Shown here: positions 6,839-11,648 of the stretch, in pieces
Position numbering within the stretch: the first letter of the stretch is position 1
Layout: the number at the start of each line of letters is the position of its first letter
Source: Nocardioidaceae bacterium
GTDB lineage: Bacteria; Actinomycetota; Actinomycetes; Propionibacteriales; Nocardioidaceae
DNA: 11,648 nt
Direction of reading: 5' to 3'
Assembly: GCA_013811715.1 (NCBI GenBank)
Contig: JACCUS010000420.1
Location: forward strand, 1-11,648
Notes under the pieces: generated by a model
Databases searched by the model: none
Told to the model about the DNA's origin: nothing
What the model saw: only the letters and a program-made list of their open reading frames with translations
Translations under genes and position numbers: made by a program

Positions 6839-9309
6839 GCGACACCTCCGGTGTTGTCGGTTCCCTCACTGGTAGCCGCGTTGTGCGACGGCAGCTCTTT
6901 GTCGTCGACCGTCGGGTTGTCGGCCGGGGTGGGGTCTCCCGACGTCGCCTGCTGGATGGCCGACCACACCCGGTGCGGCGAGCAGGGCATCGTGATGTCT
7001 TTCACGCCGAGGTGGCGGACGGCGTCGACGACGGCGTTCACGACCGCTGGGGTCGACGCGATCGTGCCAGCCTCGCCGACGCCCTTGACTCCCAGCGCGT
7101 TGGTGGTGGCCGGCGACTCGGTGCGGTCGGTGGTGAAGCTGGGCAGGTCCGCGGCGCTCGGCACGAGATAGTCGACGAACGAACCGGTGACCAGGGTGCC
7201 GTGCTCGTCGTACACCGCCTCCTCGAACAGCGCCTGCGCGATGCCCTGCGCCAGACCGCCGTGCACCTGCCCTTCGACGATCAGCGGGTTGACGACCTTG
7301 CCGACGTCATCGACGCAGGTGTAGCCGCGGATCTTCGCCTCCCCGGTCTCGGTGTCCACCTCGACCGCGCACAGGTGGGTGCCGTGCGGGAAGGAGAAGT
7401 TCTCCGGGTCGAACGTCGCCTCCGCGTCCAGGGACGGCTCGACTCCGTCAGGCATGTTGTGGGCCGCGAACACCGCCAGCGCGACATCTCCGATGCCGAG
7501 GCTGGAGTCGGTGCCGCGCACCGTGAACTTGCCGTCGGCGAACTCCAGGTCGTCGGCGTTCGCCTCCAGCAGGTGGGCCGCGATCGGCTTGGCCTTCTCG
7601 ATCACCTTGTCCGCCGCCATCACCAGGGCCATGCCGCCGACGGTCAGCGACCGCGAGCCGTACGTGTCGAGGCCGCGGTGGGAGATCTGGGTGTCGCCGT
7701 GCAGCACCTCGATGTCGTCGAACGGCACGCCCAGCCGGTCGGCCGCGATCTGGCTCCAGGCGGTCTCGTGGCCCTGCCCGTGGGAGCTGGAGCCGGTGAT
7801 CACCTCGACCTTGCCGCTCGCCAGCATCCGGACGGAGGCGTGCTCCCAGCCGCCGGCGGCGTACGAGAGCGCGCCCAGCACCCGGGACGGGGCCAGGCCG
7901 CACATCTCGGTGAACGTCGAGATTCCGATCCCCAGCTGGACCGGGTCGCCGCTCTCGCGGCGCTTCCGCTGCTCGGCGCGCAGCTCGTCGTACCCGAAGA
8001 GCTCCTTGGCCCGCCCGGTGGCGGCCTCGTAGTTGCCCGAGTCGTACTCCAGCCCGGCGACGGTGCTGAACGGGAACTCGTCGTGCTTGATCCAGTTCCT
8101 CTCCCGGATCTCCATCGGGTCGACTCCCAACTCGGCGGCGAGCTCGTCCATCATCCGCTCGATGGCGTACGTCGCCTCCGGGCGTCCGGCGCCGCGATAG
8201 GCGTCCGTCCACGCCTTGTTGGTGAAGACGTTGCGGCAGGCGAACCGGTAGGCCGGGAACTTGTAGATGGCGTTGTACATGAACGCGCCGAGGATCGGGA
8301 CGCCCGGCGTCACCAGGCCGAGGTACGCGCCCATGTCGGCGAGCAGGTCGACCTTCAGGCCGGTGACGGCGCCGTCCTTGGTGGCCGACAACGTCAGCCG
8401 CTGGATCTGGTCGCGGCCGTGGTGGGCGGCCATCAAAGACTCGCTGCGAGTCTCGGTGTGCTTGCAGGGCTTGCCGAGGCGACGCGACACCACGAGCGTC
8501 ACGACCTCCTCCGGCGTCACCTGGAGCTTGCCGCCGAAGCCGCCGCCCACATCCGGGGCGATGACTCGCAGCTTCGACTCGGAGACGCCACAGGTCAACG
8601 CGAGCATGAGCCGGAGGATGTGCGGGATCTGGGTGGCCGACCACACCGTGATCTGCTCACCCGTCGGGTCGACGACGACCGACCGCGGCTCCATGAACGC
8701 CGGGATCAGGCGCTGCTGCCTGAACGTGCGCTCGAGCACGATCTCGCCGCTGGAGATGGCGTCGTCGACGTTGCCGCCGGTCCCGGCCTCGGCCGAGTCG
8801 AAGACCCAGGTGGCCGACACGTTGGTGCCGAGGTCCGGGTGGGTGAGAGGGCCTCCTTCGGCGGCGGCGGCCATGTCGGTCACGACGGGGAGGTCGTCGT
8901 ACTCGACGTCGACCAGCTCCACCGCGTCCCGCGCCTCGGCCGCCGAACGCGCCGCGATGCAGGCGACGATCTCACCGGCGAAGTTGACGGTGTCGACCGC
9001 GATCGCCGGGTGCGGGGGCGCCTTCTGGTCCTCGGTGATCGGCCAGGCGCACGGCAGGCTGCCCTGTTCGTCGGCGATGTCGGCGCCGGTGACGACGGCG
9101 ACGACGCCCGGCGACGCCTTGGCCGCCTCGACGTCGACCGAGGTGATCTTGCCGTGTGCGACCGGGCTTCTCACCATGGCCAGGTGCAGCATGCCGGGAA
9201 GCGCCAGGTTGTCGGTCCACCGGGCGCGGCCGGTGACGAGCCGCCGGTCCTCCTTGCGACGTCGTGGGCTGCCGAGCTCTGCCGTGGGGCGGTCCTCGGT
9301 GACGGTCAT
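6835..9309 (-). CDS. coxL: Form II CoxL-like molybdopterin-binding large subunit
   Basis: An 824-residue catalytic subunit of the molybdenum hydroxylase. Visible motifs: GGGFGGK (255-261), the active-site loop AYRGAGR (370-376), SSSHGQGHET (507-516, cofactor contact) and GVKGVGEAGT (740-749), whose Glu746 is the expected catalytic base. AYRGAGR is the form II signature. Form I enzymes have AYxCSFR, where the Cys holds copper in the Mo-Cu centre; that Cys is absent here. Form II enzymes have been linked to slow CO oxidation in some bacteria, but the substrate is disputed and could be another small carbonyl or heterocycle. Residues about 790-824 form a polar, probably disordered tail outside the conserved fold. 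The ATG at 9309 overlaps the coxS stop by 4 nt and has a perfect AAGGAGG 6 nt upstream, so the longer open frame upstream is rejected. Probably cytoplasmic, as no Tat signal is seen. Confidence 0.95.
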   Translation of the reverse strand: MTVTEDRPTAELGSPRRRKEDRRLVTGRARWTDNLALPGMLHLAMVRSPVAHGKITSVDVEAAKASPGVVAVVTGADIADEQGSLPCAWPITEDQKAPPHPAIAVDTVNFAGEIVACIAARSAAEARDAVELVDVEYDDLPVVTDMAAAAEGGPLTHPDLGTNVSATWVFDSAEAGTGGNVDDAISSGEIVLERTFRQQRLIPAFMEPRSVVVDPTGEQITVWSATQIPHILRLMLALTCGVSESKLRVIAPDVGGGFGGKLQVTPEEVVTLVVSRRLGKPCKHTETRSESLMAAHHGRDQIQRLTLSATKDGAVTGLKVDLLADMGAYLGLVTPGVPILGAFMYNAIYKFPAYRFACRNVFTNKAWTDAYRGAGRPEATYAIERMMDELAAELGVDPMEIRERNWIKHDEFPFSTVAGLEYDSGNYEAATGRAKELFGYDELRAEQRKRRESGDPVQLGIGISTFTEMCGLAPSRVLGALSYAAGGWEHASVRMLASGKVEVITGSSSHGQGHETAWSQIAADRLGVPFDDIEVLHGDTQISHRGLDTYGSRSLTVGGMALVMAADKVIEKAKPIAAHLLEANADDLEFADGKFTVRGTDSSLGIGDVALAVFAAHNMPDGVEPSLDAEATFDPENFSFPHGTHLCAVEVDTETGEAKIRGYTCVDDVGKVVNPLIVEGQVHGGLAQGIAQALFEEAVYDEHGTLVTGSFVDYLVPSAADLPSFTTDRTESPATTNALGVKGVGEAGTIASTPAVVNAVVDAVRHLGVKDITMPCSPHRVWSAIQQATSGDPTPADNPTVDDKELPSHNAATSEGTDNTGGVA
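6845..6849 (-). promoter_or_regulatory. Ribosome binding site of coxM
   Basis: GGAGG on the minus strand ends 6 nt before the coxM ATG (6838-6836) and lies within the last codons of coxL. Together with the ATGA overlap it fixes the start and indicates coupled translation of the two subunits. Confidence 0.7.
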
Positions 9310-9800
9310 GCCGAACCTCCTTGGGTCGCGCCAGCCGCCGGTGCCACCTCGGCGACGCTCAGCACGGCTTTGACGATGTTCTGGTAGCCGGTGCAGCGGC
9401 ACAGGTTGCCCTCGAGGCCCTCCCGGACCTCGGCCTCGGTCGGCGAGGGGTTCTCGTTGAGCAGGTCGATGCTCTGCATGATCATCCCCGGTGTGCAGAA
9501 ACCGCACTGGAGAGCATGGCACTCGTGGAATGCCTGCTGCATGGGGTGCAGCGCGCCGCCCTCGGCCAGGCCTTCGATGGTGGTGACCTCGTGGCCGTCG
9601 GCCTGCACGGCCAGCACCGTGCACGACTTCACGCTGCGCCCGTCCAGGTGGACGGTGCACGCGCCGCAGTTGCTGGTGTCGCAGCCCACCACCGTGCCGG
9701 TCTTGCCGACCTGCTCACGCAGGTAGTGCACCAGCAGGGTGCGCGGTTCGACGTCGTCGGAGTAGTCGACCCCGTCGACGTTGATCTTGACTCGGGCCAT
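9306..9800 (-). CDS. coxS: CoxS-like 2Fe-2S small subunit
   Basis: A 164-residue small subunit with the eight cysteines of the two 2Fe-2S clusters: C40, C45, C48 and C60 (plant ferredoxin-type, in GCDTSNCGAC) and C99, C102, C134 and C136 (in QCGFCTPGM and LCRCTGYQ). It relays electrons from the Mo centre of CoxL to the FAD of CoxM. All ligands are present and the length is normal, with a short Ala/Gly tail. The ATG at 9800 has GAAAGGGA 6 to 7 nt upstream. It is the first enzyme gene, 124 nt after xdhC on the same strand. That gap contains no TA dinucleotide and hence no TANNNT -10 element on either strand, so transcription may run on from xdhC or depend on another sigma factor. Confidence 0.95.
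   Translation of the reverse strand: MARVKINVDGVDYSDDVEPRTLLVHYLREQVGKTGTVVGCDTSNCGACTVHLDGRSVKSCTVLAVQADGHEVTTIEGLAEGGALHPMQQAFHECHALQCGFCTPGMIMQSIDLLNENPSPTEAEVREGLEGNLCRCTGYQNIVKAVLSVAEVAPAAGATQGGSA
9316..9322 (-). promoter_or_regulatory. Perfect ribosome binding site of coxL
   Basis: AAGGAGG on the minus strand, 6 nt before the coxL ATG, within the last codons of coxS (Gln-Gly-Gly). It is the strongest Shine-Dalgarno that I saw in the window and settles the coxL start against the longer upstream frame. Confidence 0.85.
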
Positions 9801-9806
9801 CGCTCA

Positions 9807-9814
9807 TCCCTTTC
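9807..9814 (-). promoter_or_regulatory. Ribosome binding site of coxS
   Basis: GAAAGGGA on the minus strand ends 6 nt before the coxS ATG. It supports the start at 9800 and shows that coxS has a proper leader, unlike the leaderless-looking genes in the left half. Confidence 0.6.
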
Positions 9815-9924
9815 GCCGAGCGGAGTCGTGCAGGACGGCAGGCGCCGCAAGTTCACCCAACTCTCTCGGTCGTCGGCGCACAACCCCTTCTCGGCAAATC
9901 CTCAGGTTCGGCGCCGAGACCGAA

Positions 9925-11061
9925 TCATCGACCGCTGTGGTGGATGGGTCCCTTCATGCCGAGCAGCCGGTTCCCGCGCCCGCCCCAGCGCAGGGCGATG
10001 ATCTCGGCGGCGATGCTGACCGCCGTCTCCTCCGGGGTGCGCGCGCCGAGGTCGAGCCCGATCGGGCTCGCCAGCCGCGCAAGTTCGTCGTCGGTGACTC
10101 CTGCCTCACGCAGCCGATCGAGACGGTCCTCGTGCGTACGGCGAGAACCCATCGCGCCGACGTACGCCACCTCGGGCAGCCGCAGTGCGACCTCGAGCAC
10201 GGGCACGTCGAACTTCGGGTCATGGGTGAGGACGCACATCACGGTGCGACCGTCGACCCGCCCCGCCGCCACCTCGTCGGCGAGGTACTTGTGCGGCCAC
10301 TTGACCACCACGTCGTCGGCTTCGGGGAACCGCGAGGCGGTGGCGAACACCGGCCGGGCGTCGCAGACGGTCACGTGGTAGCCGAGGAACGACCCGACCC
10401 TGGCCACCGCCGCCGCGAAGTCGATGGCGCCGAACACCAGCATCCGCGGCTGCGGGGCGTAGGAGGCGACGAACACCGCCATCCCCTCGCCCCGGCGCTG
10501 ACCATCGGACCCATAGTGCAGCGTCTCGTTCCGGCCGGCGGCGAGCAGACCGCGCGCGTCGGCGGCCACGGCGTCGTCGGCACGGCCGGAGCCGAGCGAC
10601 CCGAGCACGGGCCGCTCATGGCCCTCAGGTCGCACCACCAGTCGGCGTCCCACCCGTTTCGGGTCGTCGTGACTCACCACGGTCGCGACGGCGACCGGCT
10701 GACCCGACTCGATGTCGGCCGCCACGTCGCCGAGCTCGGGGAAGCTCCGCTGGTCGACCACCTCGACGAAGACGTCGAGGATCCCGCCACAGGTGAGCCC
10801 AACCGCGAAGGCGTCCTCGTCGCTGACGCCGTATCGCTCGAGCACCGGGACGCGGTCAGCGAGCACCTGCTGGGACAGCTCGTAGACCGCCCCTTCGACA
10901 CAGCCTCCGGACACCGACCCGACGGCCTCGCCCTCGGGCCCGACCAGCATCGACGCGCCGGGCGGACGCGGCGCAGACCGCCAGGTCGCGACCACGGTGC
11001 CGACGCCGACCGAGCTGCCCGCCTTCCACCACGGCATCAGCTGCGAGAGCACGTCACGCAT
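9925..11061 (-). CDS. xdhC: XdhC/CoxF-family molybdenum cofactor maturation protein
   Basis: A 378-residue protein of the XdhC family, which in characterised cases holds sulfurated molybdenum cofactor and inserts it into xanthine dehydrogenase or CO dehydrogenase. The N-terminal XdhC_CoxI domain spans about residues 12-100 with SVSGGCVEG (C54) and GLTCGG (C91), both typical conserved cysteines. The C-terminal Rossmann-like domain starts near 206 (RMLVFGAIDFAAAVARVG) and includes VTVCDARPVFA, VLTHDPKFD and YVGAMGSRRTHEDRL. The ATG at 11061 overlaps the end of the VWA gene by 8 nt and has GGAGG 9 nt upstream. Located between coxE and coxS, it is expected to serve the CoxSLM enzyme. It could equally be called coxF or coxI. 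Confidence 0.92.
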   Translation of the reverse strand: MRDVLSQLMPWWKAGSSVGVGTVVATWRSAPRPPGASMLVGPEGEAVGSVSGGCVEGAVYELSQQVLADRVPVLERYGVSDEDAFAVGLTCGGILDVFVEVVDQRSFPELGDVAADIESGQPVAVATVVSHDDPKRVGRRLVVRPEGHERPVLGSLGSGRADDAVAADARGLLAAGRNETLHYGSDGQRRGEGMAVFVASYAPQPRMLVFGAIDFAAAVARVGSFLGYHVTVCDARPVFATASRFPEADDVVVKWPHKYLADEVAAGRVDGRTVMCVLTHDPKFDVPVLEVALRLPEVAYVGAMGSRRTHEDRLDRLREAGVTDDELARLASPIGLDLGARTPEETAVSIAAEIIALRWGGRGNRLLGMKGPIHHSGR

Positions 11062-11648
11062 TCGCGACCACCTCCAAGACCTCTTCGAGCGTCGCCATGC
11101 TGTGCCCGGCGAGGAAGTTGTCGATGAACGGGAGCGCCGCGACGATCCCGCTCTGGACGGGCGCGTAGCCGGGTTTGCCATGGTGCGGGTTGACCCAGAC
11201 CACGCGATGGGCGAGCCGGTGCAACCGCCGCATCTGCTCCCCGAGCAATGCGCTGTCGCCCCGCTCCCACCCGTCGCTCATCACCACCACGACCGCCCCG
11301 CGGGCCAGGCCGCGTTGCCCCCACCGGTCGAGGAACGCCTGCATCGCCTCACCGAGCCGGGTGCCGCCGGACCAGTCGGGCACCGCGAGCCCGGCCGCCT
11401 CGAGCGCGGCCTCGCCGTCCCGAATCCGCATCGGCCGGGTGACGCGGGTGAGGCGGGTGCCGATCGTGAAGGTCTCGGTGGTGCCGCGGTTGGCCGTGGT
11501 CACGACGTGCGCCCAGCGGAGCAGGCTGTCGGCGTACGGCCCCATCGAGCCCGAGACGTCAATCAGCACCACGATGCGCCGCGCCTTGCTGCTGCGCCCC
11601 CGGTAGCGCAGCCGAGCCGGTTCGCCCCCGTGGCGCAGCTCGTCGCGC
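11054..11648 (-). CDS. coxE: CoxE-like von Willebrand factor A protein (5' end outside window)
   Basis: The C-terminal 197 or so residues of a VWA protein; its frame is open to the right edge, so the N-terminus is missing. Just inside the edge is a basic stretch, HGGEPARLRYRGRSSKARR, typical of the region before the CoxE VWA domain. The metal-ion-dependent adhesion site is complete: DVSGSM (11560-11543), Thr in SGGTRLGEA, and Asp in MSDGW. CoxE-type proteins work with the AAA+ ATPase CoxD in building the active site of CO dehydrogenase, so a MoxR/CoxD-like ATPase gene is expected just beyond the right edge. The stop lies 8 nt inside xdhC, indicating one transcript. A start at the internal GTG 11572 is rejected because conserved sequence continues upstream. 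Confidence 0.88.
   Translation of the reverse strand, partial: RDELRHGGEPARLRYRGRSSKARRIVVLIDVSGSMGPYADSLLRWAHVVTTANRGTTETFTIGTRLTRVTRPMRIRDGEAALEAAGLAVPDWSGGTRLGEAMQAFLDRWGQRGLARGAVVVVMSDGWERGDSALLGEQMRRLHRLAHRVVWVNPHHGKPGYAPVQSGIVAALPFIDNFLAGHSMATLEEVLEVVANA

Noticed and set aside
6778..9387. Plus-strand open frame of 869 residues opposite coxL and coxS
   Set aside because: Antisense shadow of clear molybdenum hydroxylase genes; the product is low-complexity Arg/Val/Asp/Gly-rich and crosses several real gene borders.
9310..9660. N-terminal extension of coxL upstream of 9309
   Set aside because: The frame is open but overlaps coxS in another frame, and the ATG at 9309 has a perfect ribosome site and matches the family N-terminus.
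6835..9800. Form I (copper-dependent) CO dehydrogenase
   Set aside because: The loop reads AYRGAGR rather than AYxCSFR and gene order is S-L-M rather than M-S-L.
9908..9917. Intrinsic terminator after xdhC
   Set aside because: TCGGCGCCGA is a perfect palindrome, but as RNA it gives only about three base pairs around a four-base loop, with no U tract.
9781..11127. Plus-strand open frame of 448 residues opposite xdhC
   Set aside because: Same kind of shadow: His/Arg/Asp-rich, no motifs, and it covers a complete XdhC gene.

Overview
The window is very GC-rich DNA with strongly G/C-ending codons, tightly packed genes, frequent ATGA start-stop overlaps and several starts without a Shine-Dalgarno sequence. 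Together with the gene families present (class II-type HelD, a DUF4031 protein, form II cox genes with xdhC and coxE), this points to a high-GC actinobacterium, plausibly a Nocardioides-like propionibacterial lineage. The genus is inference from gene style, not from a marker gene.

Left block, plus strand (113-2838): a HelD-type superfamily 1 ATPase, which in its family removes stalled RNA polymerase from DNA, is followed 20 nt later by a small HD-domain metal-dependent phosphohydrolase. The block meets the next one tail to tail. The 48 nt junction holds two GC-rich hairpins, each starting directly after one of the two stop codons.

Middle block (2887-5281): on the minus strand a divergent CutC-family TIM-barrel protein is followed by one continuous reading frame that joins a DUF4031 domain to an LD-carboxypeptidase (peptidase family S66). 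The opposite strand carries a 126-residue unrecognised Cys-containing protein. Its start lies only 20 nt from the cutC start, so both genes are probably leaderless or nearly so.

Right block, minus strand (5250 to the right edge): a molybdenum-hydroxylase operon, read right to left as coxE-like VWA protein (cut by the window edge), xdhC, coxS, coxL, coxM, coxG. The S-L-M order and the AYRGAGR active-site loop in the large subunit identify form II of the carbon monoxide dehydrogenase family, not the copper-dependent form I (AYxCSFR). CoxS (two 2Fe-2S clusters), CoxL (Mo cofactor) and CoxM (FAD) would form the enzyme. XdhC and CoxE would mature its cofactor, and CoxG, with an SRPBCC domain and a C-terminal hydrophobic helix, would link it to the membrane and quinone pool. 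Whether the substrate is CO cannot be decided from sequence.

I found no mobile element, CRISPR array, tRNA or rRNA. I do not see a clearly new multi-gene system. The most unusual items are the DUF4031/LD-carboxypeptidase fusion, the divergent CutC, the paired hairpins and the copper-ligand-free CODH that is still linked to a CoxE-type maturation factor.
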